Below, piece by piece: positions 1 through 8,097 of a stretch of DNA of 64,000 nt. Position numbers and translations under genes: made by a program. Numbering within the stretch: the stretch's first letter is position 1; every line of letters begins with the position of its first letter. The stretch is from UBA1794 sp031552405 (lineage in GTDB: Bacteria; Bacteroidota; Bacteroidia; Bacteroidales; Bacteroidaceae), in assembly GCA_031552405.1 (NCBI GenBank), contig JAVBMN010000003.1:1-64000 (forward strand), written 5' to 3'. Below the pieces are notes generated by a model. That model saw only the letters and a list, made by a program, of their open reading frames with translations, had not been told where the DNA came from and ran no database searches.

Positions 1-3000
1 TCTTCGCTGGATTTGCTCATATCAGAAAGAGTAGATACAAAACTGTCATAGAAAGAATCAAAAGAAATGCCTGTAGCGGTTTCTTTCATGTCTTCCTTTA
101 TTTTCTCTTGCCGCTCGTTGCAGTCAATGATATTTTCAAGATAATCCCGGACATCTCCGTTTAATTTGGCCCAGAAGGTAGGAGCCTGCTCCTGAAGCTG
201 AGTTAGCTGCTCGGCACTTAACTTAAACAAACCGGTCATTCGTCCGTCAGCCACAGAACTATAATTAAATCCAATTAATTTGGAAGCTTCTTTAAGTTCA
301 CTCCATCCCTTGGATGAGATATTATTATGCTGCCTTACACCTATAGAATGGGAGCCGGCAGACGCCCCGGAGTTGAGCTTTGCAAGTCCTAGTGAAACAT
401 TACTATCCTTCTTCTTATCCAGCAAATCCAAGGCTTCTTGTCCGGCCTTTCTGCCTTCATCTCCGTAGGAAATATCTATATATTTTTGTTTCTTGCTGAT
501 TAAGACATCCCAGACCTTGTTTAAAGCCTCATATTCGGCTTTCATCTTATCGTATTGCGAGTAGTCTGCTCCAAAAAAGGATGCTATCTTTGTGGCTATC
601 TGAATGGCTGCACTGATAATAGTTAAGATGACAGAAGCCTTTTCTACAGTACCTATTGCAGTGGCAGAGGCGTTGGCCGCTGTCTCTACACCGTCCATAG
701 CTGAAAGGGTGAAAACACCAATGTCGCCTATTAACGAAACGATTTCGCCCGCAGTACCGCCAATGGCATTACCTACGCCACTAATAGCTTTGCCAAGTTC
801 GCTTATCTGAGTTTTGACCTTTTTTTCTGAGTCATGGACGAGTGCATTTTTCTTTGCAGTATTATCCTTTGCTATATTATAACGCTCTAAGGCCTTTTCT
901 TGCGTAAGATATGTATTTCCAGATTCATCGCTCTTTATTACAACTTTATCGCCGGTTTTTACCTTATCTAGGTTCTCTTTTGCGGCAGCCAGGTCCTGTT
1001 CGGCAATAGCCAGTTCCTGTTTACGGCGGGTAAGTTCCCCAAATGGGTTACGGCTGTCAAGCTCATCCATAATGGACTGGATGGTGCTGGTATAATCCTG
1101 CAGTTGGGCCGGTGAAAGAACCTGCGCTGCGGTTTCCTTTGCATCTTCAAACTGTTTAAGCAGGGAAACCAGCGTTTCGTTGGAGGTCTTCTTCAGGTTT
1201 TGAAAAGCCACTTCATATTCTGGAGTCTTTTTGAGTTGCGCGTGATCTAGTCCAATAAGAGCTTCTCCCTTGTTTTTTGTGGCTTGAGCAATGGAACGGT
1301 CTATTTGCTCAACCTTTTTGGTGTCTCCACCCTTTTCGACTTTTTCACGCTCTGCTTGTAACGCGGCAATGTCATCATTGAACTTCTTCTCAATAGTCTC
1401 ACGCTCATCGGTGTATGATTGGTATTTCTCAAGGAGAGAGTTTAGATAGTTTTCTTGCGCTCTTTCGGAGTCAGCCAACCGTTTCTCTTGATCAGAATCT
1501 GCAAGATCATACAAGATAGTAAACTTGGAAAGCTCTCCCTCAGGCAAGGCAGTGATAGTAGGAACAAATTGGAGTTTCTTTTCTCTGTAATCAGGGTTCT
1601 CCTGCTCCCATTTTTGACGTTCTTCGTCCTGCATTTTTTGAAGGAGTTCTCTCTCTTGTTTCCCTATCTCCAGGATTCGCTCCTTATAATCAAGCCTGAT
1701 TTGAGCAAGTGTTTTTTCAGCTCCCTCATTCATGAGATTTATTCTTCTCTGCTGAATGTCACGCTCTGATCGGGTCATATTATCCATTATTGTTTGGGAT
1801 GCCCTCTCAGTTTCTTTACTTTGTAGATGTTTATCTACAAAATAATTGTTGTTTGCTTTACCTTTTCCACTATACAGATTTATACCAACCTTTTTAAGCA
1901 CATCTTTTGATTCTTGCATACCTTTCACAAAAGACTTCATATATTCATTACCCTCTTTCTCTCCTTGTTCGGCTTTGTCTTGGAATATAGAAGCAATAGA
2001 AGCACTTATATCTTTCTGCTTTTTTCCTACTGAATCTGAATTTATATCTATGTCGAAATTGATTTCCATTGTAGACTCTTCACCCGTCAAAGGATTTAAG
2101 ATCTTTCCTGTTTTTACATTTGGAGCATTTTTGTCTGCCACAAGCTTGGATTGAATCGCTTTCTTGTAAGCTTCTACAGCAAGCTCTTGTGCGGCTATCG
2201 CTTTAGCTCTCAGCATAAAAGACTCTATTACTGCTTCAGACTGTTTTTCGAAGACCCTTTCCGCTTCAGTTACATTCTTTACTTCTATCCCAAGTTTCTG
2301 AAACTCATCCGCATTCTCTTTTATAAATTTATTCTTTTCACCAGCACTATTACCAAGGCTTTCCCATTGTGTTTGTAACCCTTTAAATCTTGTAATATTA
2401 TCTGTAGCCAGATCAGCTATCCTTTTATTATAACTTGCCTGTTCTTCGGCTTTTTTCTTTGTTATTTCAGCAGCTTTTTCTGATTCCTCTCTATGTTTAC
2501 TTATTAATGCTATTACGCCCGTAATTGCAACAGAAAGTCCCAGTGTTAATGTACCCATTAATACTTGTGCGGCCACAGTTGAAATACCCAATGCTGCGGA
2601 TAAACTATTCGTTGCTGCAGTAAGCATTGTTTTTGCTTTAGCTACAACGCCTATCTGGAATGCACTTGCAGAATTTAAGGCATTGTACACTTGTTGCAAT
2701 CCTACAGTAATAGCCATGGCTGACTGTAGCTTTGTTTGAATAGAAATAAGAGTTTCATTGCTCTTCCCAAAGATAGAGGCAACTCCCTGAACTGCAGAAA
2801 GAGCACCCGACAGGCCAGATAAGCCATTCACAAGTCCAAGAATCGTGGCACTACCAGTGTTTCTAAGTGATATTTGTTCCACTTGAACCCTTCTACATAG
2901 CACCTCAACTTCTGATAATTTTGTTTTTAATTCCTCATACCGTGCGAGGCTTTCAGGTGCCACTGTTCCAGTGGCACTCAATGAAGCCATTTCTTCACGG

Positions 3001-3536
3001 ATATTTCTTAACTGTGTAAAATACAAGTCTGACGATGCGGTAAGTGTTTCGTGCTGATTTTCTAATTCTTGAAGTTCGCTTTTAGTATACTGAATAATTT
3101 CTGCCAGCTCCTGATAGGCTCTTCCTGCTTCGGATAAGTCGGCACCTATCTCTCTCTTTTCTGCATCGGAAGTAGCCTCATTAAATGCCTCCTTAAGCTG
3201 TTCTATCTTATTCAGTGTGTTTTCAAGGTACGTGGATTCTTCATTTATGAAGGTCCTTAACACATCCATTGTTTTCTCAATAGGAAGGTTGGAGGCTTCT
3301 GTTTCCGCAGCTATCTTCTGCATGTTTGCAATAATACCAGACGCCGCAACTGCTGCTGCGGAGGTGAGATTATTGAACTCGCGCGTTGCCGCAGCAAGCT
3401 GGTTCTCTAAAGCTTTGGTAGCTTCAGAAGTTCTGCTTACGTTCATGGAGAGAAGCTCCTGTTTCAGCTTGGCAATCTCTTCACGCAATTTTATAACTTT
3501 CTCGTAGTCGGCTTCACTAAAGTAAAGATTTTCCAT
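1..3536 (-). CDS. Phage tail tape measure protein (3' end beyond window)
   Basis: An open frame runs leftward from an ATG at 3536 to the window edge without a stop (at least 1178 residues). The N-terminal part is helical and charged. A long Ala/Gly/Ser-rich hydrophobic stretch follows at roughly residues 270-340. Then come long coiled-coil stretches rich in Lys, Glu and Gln and a second hydrophobic segment. Great length, helical repeats and internal hydrophobic segments are typical of siphophage tape measure proteins, which set tail length and are ejected during infection. The gene follows the tail chaperone genes as expected, but is separated from them by an inserted cargo and structured DNA. 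A short A-rich tract with AGGA precedes the start. The tape measure call rests on architecture and position, not on a catalytic motif. Confidence 0.85.
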   Translation of the reverse strand, partial: MENLYFSEADYEKVIKLREEIAKLKQELLSMNVSRTSEATKALENQLAAATREFNNLTSAAAVAASGIIANMQKIAAETEASNLPIEKTMDVLRTFINEESTYLENTLNKIEQLKEAFNEATSDAEKREIGADLSEAGRAYQELAEIIQYTKSELQELENQHETLTASSDLYFTQLRNIREEMASLSATGTVAPESLARYEELKTKLSEVEVLCRRVQVEQISLRNTGSATILGLVNGLSGLSGALSAVQGVASIFGKSNETLISIQTKLQSAMAITVGLQQVYNALNSASAFQIGVVAKAKTMLTAATNSLSAALGISTVAAQVLMGTLTLGLSVAITGVIALISKHREESEKAAEITKKKAEEQASYNKRIADLATDNITRFKGLQTQWESLGNSAGEKNKFIKENADEFQKLGIEVKNVTEAERVFEKQSEAVIESFMLRAKAIAAQELAVEAYKKAIQSKLVADKNAPNVKTGKILNPLTGEESTMEINFDIDINSDSVGKKQKDISASIASIFQDKAEQGEKEGNEYMKSFVKGMQESKDVLKKVGINLYSGKGKANNNYFVDKHLQSKETERASQTIMDNMTRSERDIQQRRINLMNEGAEKTLAQIRLDYKERILEIGKQERELLQKMQDEERQKWEQENPDYREKKLQFVPTITALPEGELSKFTILYDLADSDQEKRLADSERAQENYLNSLLEKYQSYTDERETIEKKFNDDIAALQAEREKVEKGGDTKKVEQIDRSIAQATKNKGEALIGLDHAQLKKTPEYEVAFQNLKKTSNETLVSLLKQFEDAKETAAQVLSPAQLQDYTSTIQSIMDELDSRNPFGELTRRKQELAIAEQDLAAAKENLDKVKTGDKVVIKSDESGNTYLTQEKALERYNIAKDNTAKKNALVHDSEKKVKTQISELGKAISGVGNAIGGTAGEIVSLIGDIGVFTLSAMDGVETAANASATAIGTVEKASVILTIISAAIQIATKIASFFGADYSQYDKMKAEYEALNKVWDVLISKKQKYIDISYGDEGRKAGQEALDLLDKKKDSNVSLGLAKLNSGASAGSHSIGVRQHNNISSKGWSELKEASKLIGFNYSSVADGRMTGLFKLSAEQLTQLQEQAPTFWAKLNGDVRDYLENIIDCNERQEKIKEDMKETATGISFDSFYDSFVSTLSDMSKSSE

Positions 3537-3659
3537 TTTTTCCTGTTTTAAATAACTTATCGTGCCAAATGTACCACATGCGCTTGTTTTAGCGCTGTTT
3601 TTCTTTGCTGAATGCACAACAATCAGCCAGAGGTGGTGGAATAGGCTAAAAAATGGGTT

Positions 3660-4204
3660 GCAATAGACCTATGCCTGCCTTTTCATTCGGAAATTTGAAA
3701 TGGTGGGCACGAGTTCAGCAATTCGTGCTCACCAAGATTGGAACCAAGAATCCATTTTACGGTTCTTCGTTACTTTTTCTGCAAGTAATTTCACCCAAAC
3801 ACTTGATAACAGTCCATCTGGAAGCCCCTAAGAACCGCGTATGCGGTGACCTCCTAGGTAGCCGGAGCGTGCTTGCACCCCCGGTTATAGATATGCAGTC
3901 TGCCCAAGAGCCGCCTATAGCGGCTGCTCCTTGGTAATACTCTACCAGAAGAGTCATTTATAAAGAACTATTCATTGCTACTTCGCAGAATATCTATAAC
4001 CTAGAACCCGCCACTATAGGTGGCGTAGGACACTGAAAACCTTTGCCTACCGGGGGTGCAAGCACACCCCGTCTACCTTGAACCGCACCACTACGCGGTG
4101 CCGAAATAGCCTATAGTATATAATTCATAGCAACTGAATGATATACACTTATGCTTACAGTCGAGTAGGCTCGGGCTGCGATGCCCGGGCCTACTCGACT
4201 GTAA
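3660..4204. ncRNA. Candidate large structured RNA (dense nested hairpins), no convincing CDS
   Basis: This stretch between the tape measure gene and the defence-like cargo is packed with base-pairing arms. Pairs are 3701-3712/3723-3734 (one G-U), 3741-3745/3761-3765, 3834-3838/3843-3847, 3904-3908/3930-3934 enclosing 3909-3914/3920-3925, 4009-4014/4020-4025, 4085-4089/4097-4101, and 4155-4176/4183-4204 (22 bp, one wobble). Two long-range helices join distant parts: 3869-3885 with 4049-4065 (17 perfect pairs) and 3884-3894 with 3990-4000. In the two longest local hairpins the single non-Watson-Crick pair is G-U on the plus strand but A-C on the minus strand, which favours plus-strand transcription. 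Short frames overlapping it look non-coding. No known RNA family is assigned; ROOL- or GOLLD-like phage RNAs are only an analogy. Confidence 0.5.
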
Positions 4205-4250
4205 CAAAAGTTGTTGTAAATTGACGAAGAGCCCGAAAAATGGTTCTTTG

Positions 4251-4381
4251 TCACTTTCTTCTTTTACGGGCTATCAATTCTTTCCCGCTGACCTTTTCTA
4301 CCTTGGAACCATTCATCACTGCATGAAGTTTGTCCTTCTGCATAATAACCAGGTTGCGGTAGGGAATTTCATGAGTAACCT
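4251..4381 (-). pseudogene. Duplicated 3' fragment of the tail chaperone GT gene
   Basis: Positions 4264-4381 match 6681-6798 at 114 of 118 bases. Read leftward it encodes the same C-terminal peptide as the GT extension, with its own ending (KRRK then stop at 4251-4253) instead of RGQ. It has no start and no upstream chaperone sequence, so it is a relic. Three of the four differences are synonymous, so the two copies look like alleles from related phages brought together by recombination rather than a fresh local duplication. Confidence 0.8.
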
Positions 4382-4419
4382 TGCATTTTTCATAGTAGTA
4401 CATAATTTCTTTAAAGAAG

Positions 4420-4482
4420 TTACGGAAAACGCCGTAAAAAAATTACGGAGATCATCTTTTTGTTTATATTTGCACAAATATA
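4420..4482 (+). promoter_or_regulatory. Promoter/operator region of the ATPase-TOPRIM pair
   Basis: A -7 element TATATTTG (4465-4472) lies 22 bp before the ATPase start. It forms a near-perfect palindrome with CAAATATA (4475-4482), so a second -7-like element faces left. Upstream, TTACGG (4420-4425) and CCGTAA (4432-4437) make an inverted repeat, with a third TTACGG at 4443-4448, which suggests an operator. No good -33 TTTG is visible at the expected distance. Confidence 0.45.
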
Positions 4483-4494
4483 ATTTCGATTAAA

Positions 4495-5610
4495 ATGCTT
4501 AGAAAATTTAAGGTTTCGAATTTTAAAAGTTTCAAGAACGATTTTGTTCTAGATCTTTCGGAAGTAAATGGGTATACATTTAACTCTGATTGTATAAAAA
4601 ATGGTATTGTCAATAATGCAATAATCTATGGACATAATGGCACGGGCAAATCAAATTTGGGATTAGCCATTTTTGATATTATTGAGCATCTTACAGATAA
4701 AAACCGAAATGAAAACCAGTATAAGAATTATCTAAATGCATATACCGGTATAAAAAATGCTGATTTCTATTACGAGTTTCAAATATTAGATAAAATTGTG
4801 AAGTATGAATATAAAAAATCCGATTACAAGACAATTGTTTCTGAGAAATTCTCAATAGATGATACGGAACTTATTATATTTGATAGGACTAATGGAAATA
4901 ACCAATTTTCTGTATATCTGAAAGGAGCCGAAACCCTAAATACTACAATTAATGATACTCAATTATCAGCCTTAAAATACGTCAAGAACAATACTGTATT
5001 AGCAGATCATGGTTATTCGCAAATATTTGTGGAGTTCTTTTCTTTCATTGACAAGATGTTGTATTTTCGTTCTTTAGAAGATAGAACCTATATAGGGTTA
5101 GATATCGGAACTGCAACATTATCTGAAGATATAATTAAAAAAGATAATGTGCGGGATTTTGAATCATTTTTAAATGAAGCTAATATAGAATGCAAATTGT
5201 CAATTGAAAAAGAATTCGATAAGCAATTTATTGCTTTTGATTTCGGAGAGAAGAAAATACCAATGCATGATATCTTTTCAACAGGTACAAGTTCTCTTAC
5301 CCTTTTTTATTTTTGGTTTCAAAGAATCAGAGAAAGTAAAGTTTCCTTTTTGTTCATCGACGAATTTGATGCTTTTTACCACCACGAGTTAGCTGAGATG
5401 GTAGTAAAGAGATTGAAGAAGGCAGGGGTGCAATTCATCCTTACAACACATAATGTATCAATTTTGACCAATGATTTATTAAGGCCGGATTGCTATTTTC
5501 TGATGAATAAAGAGAAAATTAGATCTTTGTCAAAATGTACAGAAAAGGAATTGAGAGAAGCTCATAATATTGAAAAAATGTATAAAGCTGGAGCGTTCAA
5601 TGTCGACTAA
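4495..5610 (+). CDS. AAA15/SMC-like ATPase, probable defence component
   Basis: A 371-residue ABC/SMC-type ATPase. It begins with the family-typical 'NFKSFKND' segment, has a Walker A P-loop GHNGTGKS (residues 46-53), a Walker B FLFIDEFD near residue 287, and an H-loop TTHN further on. This RloA/AriA/OLD-like fold commonly acts as the sensor in two-gene phage-defence systems. The second gene overlaps it by 11 bp and encodes a TOPRIM-like partner, as in PARIS and RloAB. The pair is AT-rich and lies antisense to the phage tail operon between two copies of the GT 3' end, which marks it as accessory cargo. The fold call is firm; the defence role is inferred from architecture and context. Confidence 0.75.
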   Translation: MLRKFKVSNFKSFKNDFVLDLSEVNGYTFNSDCIKNGIVNNAIIYGHNGTGKSNLGLAIFDIIEHLTDKNRNENQYKNYLNAYTGIKNADFYYEFQILDKIVKYEYKKSDYKTIVSEKFSIDDTELIIFDRTNGNNQFSVYLKGAETLNTTINDTQLSALKYVKNNTVLADHGYSQIFVEFFSFIDKMLYFRSLEDRTYIGLDIGTATLSEDIIKKDNVRDFESFLNEANIECKLSIEKEFDKQFIAFDFGEKKIPMHDIFSTGTSSLTLFYFWFQRIRESKVSFLFIDEFDAFYHHELAEMVVKRLKKAGVQFILTTHNVSILTNDLLRPDCYFLMNKEKIRSLSKCTEKELREAHNIEKMYKAGAFNVD

Positions 5611-6421
5611 TATATTATTTGTTTTTGAAGGAAGAAAAACTGAAGACATTATTGCAAAATGCCTGGAAAAACATGTTTTAGGATCTAACTTCTCAATAAA
5701 ATGTGCTTTTGAAGCGGAAATATATCAACTTTATAAAGAAATAGATGCAGATAGAGATTTGGATGTTTTCAATTTAATAAAAGAAAGAGATCAGAAAAAC
5801 TTACAGATATTAGAAAACTACAATAGAGGTGATTTTGCTGAAATTTATTTTTTCTTTGATTATGATGCACATTCATCATTGGCTTGCGGAAGAGATAAAT
5901 ATGGTAAAGCTGGAGATGATAAAATTAGAGAATTATTGAGTTTTTTTGATAACGAAACGAACAATGGAAAACTTTATATAAGTTATCCCATGGCAGAAGC
6001 TATCAGGCATATTAAGAATCATGATTACGATGGTTTTAAGGATTTAATGATAAGATGTAAGGGTAATAACTGTGTACATAAGCCTACTTGTTTGCATAGT
6101 AGCAACTGCGTAAATGCATCTGATTATAAAGCTATAGTTGCATATGAAAGTCCAACATTATGCAGTATGCATAGCTATAAAGCAGAAACCTTGAAGAAGT
6201 TGATAAAGGCACATCTTTGCAAGATGAATTATATAGTAAATGATATCTATGATCTTCCAAATAAAGAAGAATCTCAACTGGATATTTTTGAAGAACAGTT
6301 TCAGAAATATATCAATAAAAAGTGTTCAATGGTGGCTGTTTTAAGTGCTTTCCCAATATTTATTTATGATTATTATGGAGAGGAGAAAACGAAAGCTATA
6401 TTAGCCGATATCACTTTTTGA
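5600..6421 (+). CDS. TOPRIM-like protein, probable nuclease/effector partner of the ATPase
   Basis: A 273-residue protein starting at the ATG that overlaps the ATPase stop region. Strand 1 carries a conserved Glu (VFEGRKTE, Glu10) and a later strand carries a D-x-D (FFFDYDAH, Asp87 and Asp89). These are the Glu and DxD metal ligands expected of TOPRIM nucleases such as those in OLD, AriB and RloB-like proteins. A Cys/His cluster (Cys153, Cys158, His160, Cys164, His166, Cys170) may bind zinc and is not a standard part of those families as far as I know. Translational overlap suggests stoichiometric expression with the ATPase. It ends just before a long hairpin that may terminate the cargo transcript. 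Exact family membership is uncertain. Confidence 0.6.
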   Translation: MSTNILFVFEGRKTEDIIAKCLEKHVLGSNFSIKCAFEAEIYQLYKEIDADRDLDVFNLIKERDQKNLQILENYNRGDFAEIYFFFDYDAHSSLACGRDKYGKAGDDKIRELLSFFDNETNNGKLYISYPMAEAIRHIKNHDYDGFKDLMIRCKGNNCVHKPTCLHSSNCVNASDYKAIVAYESPTLCSMHSYKAETLKKLIKAHLCKMNYIVNDIYDLPNKEESQLDIFEEQFQKYINKKCSMVAVLSAFPIFIYDYYGEEKTKAILADITF

Positions 6422-6513
6422 TAATTCATTTATGCCATCCAATGGCCTTAAACATCTGCACGCCGAACACAGCGTCAACAATCACAATTCGGGAAGTTTG
6501 CTTTTCATAAAAA

Positions 6514-6561
6514 TAGCGCTAAAGTTGGAAAATCAGACTTGATTTTCCAACTTTAGCGCTA
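6514..6561 (+). terminator. Long perfect hairpin after the ATPase-TOPRIM pair
   Basis: A 21-bp perfect inverted repeat (6514-6534 with 6541-6561, 6-base loop) lies about 90 bp after the TOPRIM stop. The plus strand has AAAAGG rather than a T-run after the stem, so it may instead be a processing or attachment structure. It is the only strong hairpin between the cargo and the phage GT gene. The rest of 6422-6667 shows no coding frame I can support. Confidence 0.5.
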
Positions 6562-6667
6562 AAAGGAAATGGACTCAGCACTAAGTTTGAGGCTGGCCGG
6601 ATTAGTTCGTTTTGCAGACCGGACGAAAGAAGTAAGGGAGCGCACACGGATGCACCGGTACCCTCTT

Positions 6668-7245
6668 TTACTGCCCCCTCTTACGGGCTATTAATTCTTT
6701 CCCGCTGACCTTTTCTACCTTGGAACCATTCATCACTGCGTGAAGTTTGTCCTTCTGCATAATAACCAGGTTGCGGTAGGGGATTTCATAAGTAACCTCA
6801 CGGTAGGACAGATGCAGATTTTCGATGAACGTTGCAATCTGTCCGAGCAAAGTTTCGTTTCCTATTACTTCTGATTTGCTATCAGCCTTGCTACGTTCTT
6901 CGCTAAAGCTGATAGCTTCGTAAAATTTTCGACAGAAATCAGAGAATAGGCCTGGGTAACGGCATCTACGAGTTCATCAAACGTGCCACGTGAGAAATCC
7001 TCATACAAACTGTCATCTCCATTGACAAACCATGAAAGAGCGTGAGCAAGCTTATCTGAATTATTGAGGCTTTTAATCACATCACGCACGGTTTGCTCAT
7101 TGCCAAAATCGGACAAGTATAACCCAGCACCGGCCAATCTGTGGATTGTAGGGGGGAGGATTACGTACAACCGCCCATCTATTATCACATTTGCAAAATC
7201 TGCCCCGACGATCGAAGCAGAAACAACTTTTGAACCTTGATTCAT
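6668..7245 (-). CDS. Tail assembly chaperone GT-type fusion (via -1 frameshift)
   Basis: The -1 frame relative to the G gene stays open from the slippery heptamer at 6922-6928 to the stop at 6668, with no good start of its own. Slippage would give a product of about 192 residues: 108 from G plus an 84-residue extension ending RKRGQ. Such G/GT pairs, lying between the major tail protein and tape measure genes, are classic siphophage tail chaperones that coat the tape measure protein before tail-tube polymerisation. The extension is basic at its C terminus. Its 3' part is duplicated at 4264-4381. The frameshift is inferred from sequence and has not been measured. Confidence 0.7.
6681..6798. repeat. 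118-bp direct repeat flanking the ATPase-TOPRIM cargo (right copy)
   Basis: Matches 4264-4381 at 114 of 118 bases in the same orientation. Homology stops abruptly at both ends, which marks recombination junctions. The right copy lies inside the intact GT frame; the left copy is a relic. The segment between them carries the ATPase and TOPRIM genes. Confidence 0.85.
6865..7245 (-). CDS. Tail assembly chaperone G-like protein
   Basis: A 126-residue protein encoded right after the major tail protein gene and before the tape measure gene, in the position of lambda G. It is small and mainly helical, with a short beta-rich N-terminal half and no catalytic motif. An A AAT TTT slippery heptamer lies 18 codons before the stop, and the -1 frame continues beyond the G stop, which supports the chaperone call more than similarity does. 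A terminator hairpin separates it from the major tail protein, so it may be expressed at a lower level. Confidence 0.7.
   Translation of the reverse strand: MNQGSKVVSASIVGADFANVIIDGRLYVILPPTIHRLAGAGLYLSDFGNEQTVRDVIKSLNNSDKLAHALSWFVNGDDSLYEDFSRGTFDELVDAVTQAYSLISVENFTKLSALAKNVARLIANQK
6922..6928 (-). promoter_or_regulatory. -1 ribosomal frameshift site (A AAT TTT)
   Basis: In the G reading frame the codons GAA AAT TTT contain the X XXY YYZ heptamer A AAT TTT. Slipping back one base re-pairs AAT TTT as AAA TTT, and the new frame is open for 84 codons to 6668. Phase was checked from the G start at 7245 (codon boundary at 6930). Confidence 0.7.
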
Positions 7246-7260
7246 ATTCTCATATATTTA

Positions 7261-7300
7261 AAAAAAAGAGTGAGAATAGCTCAATAGTCTATTCTCACTC
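7261..7300 (-). terminator. Rho-independent terminator after the major tail protein gene
   Basis: 12-bp stem (7268-7279 with 7289-7300, 9-base loop) followed on the minus strand by seven T. It lies between the major tail protein stop and the G gene and would limit readthrough into the chaperones, tape measure and beyond. Confidence 0.85.
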
Positions 7301-7315
7301 TTCACGTTAACTGAC

Positions 7316-7852
7316 TTAAGCTGAAACTACTTCAGAAGCGTCAAACCATTTCTCAGAGGCAAGTCCTTCTACTCCGGTAGAAAGCGGAGAAGCAGATACT
7401 GCCAAGCCAATGGCTTTGTCTGTGTTTGAACCACGACCTACGATAGATGCCTTGGGGAAAACCACATACACACCGTCTTTGGTCTTGCCAATGATACACT
7501 TCTGGATAGGCTTGAAGGTGCCTCTTTCCCAAGAGTTTGCACTTGACTTACCACCCTGAAGGTCTTCTTTTGCTGCATAATCATATTCACCAATGGTGAA
7601 GCTGATCTTCACTTCTCCGGGAACAATGTCTTCGCGGTAGTTCTCACCTGTAAGCTGGTTCTTGTAACCAGTAACGGATGCTTCGGCTTCTTCGTACTGG
7701 AATGTTTCACCATGTACATTTACAACTTGCTTAGTTGCTGCATTTGCTAAAATAGCGGCAACTTCTGCACCTGACAATCCTGTTGCCTTATTGGCAACTG
7801 TGGCGATGGGGTCTGCATAATACAACTCGTCAATACCAACTGCTGTAATCAT
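7316..7852 (-). CDS. Phage major tail (tube) protein
   Basis: A 178-residue, beta-rich protein placed directly before the G/GT chaperone frames and followed by a strong terminator, the usual arrangement for a highly expressed tail tube subunit. The N terminus is Ala/Thr/Val-rich; the central part (KISFTIGEYDYAAKED and following) alternates hydrophobic and polar residues as in tube beta-barrels. It has no catalytic motif. Function comes from position and composition, so other structural proteins of similar size are possible. Confidence 0.65.
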   Translation of the reverse strand: MITAVGIDELYYADPIATVANKATGLSGAEVAAILANAATKQVVNVHGETFQYEEAEASVTGYKNQLTGENYREDIVPGEVKISFTIGEYDYAAKEDLQGGKSSANSWERGTFKPIQKCIIGKTKDGVYVVFPKASIVGRGSNTDKAIGLAVSASPLSTGVEGLASEKWFDASEVVSA

Positions 7853-8029
7853 AATTCTTTTACTTTTAAAAATTAAACAAAATACTTATATTCACATAAT
7901 GACACTTTAATGCGGTGTCACTTCTGTTCTGATTAAAACAATCAAAATAGCAATGTGAGTGTTTCGCTATTGATTTCGGAGTAAATGTACTGCCAATACA
8001 TTAAGTACACATACAATTTATTTTTCTAT

Positions 8030-8055
8030 CCGTGACATCCCGAAGAAGGTCACGG
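8030..8055 (-). terminator. Hairpin between the 141-residue gene and the major tail protein gene
   Basis: 7-bp stem CCGTGAC/GTCACGG (8030-8036 with 8049-8055), followed on the minus strand by an A/T-rich tract. A smaller TGACAC/GTGTCA pair lies at 7900-7905/7915-7920. The rest of 7853-8097 is AT-rich, presumably holds the tail-gene promoter, and shows no coding frame. Confidence 0.4.
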
Positions 8056-8097
8056 AATACGAAATAAAAACAACGAAACGACCTTGCTCGTAACAGA

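Noticed and set aside
3653..3957. Overlapping short frames on both strands in the structured region
   Set aside because: They run through multiple hairpin arms, lack a credible start context and have unnatural composition; structure better explains the region.
3660..4204. Group II intron remnant
   Set aside because: Hairpins with GTAT, CTATA and similar loops do not match domain V (34-nt GAAA-type hairpin with AGC triad), and no maturase is present.
3660..6421. Retron or diversity-generating retroelement
   Set aside because: No reverse transcriptase gene is present, and the structured region has no recognisable template or msr-msd layout.
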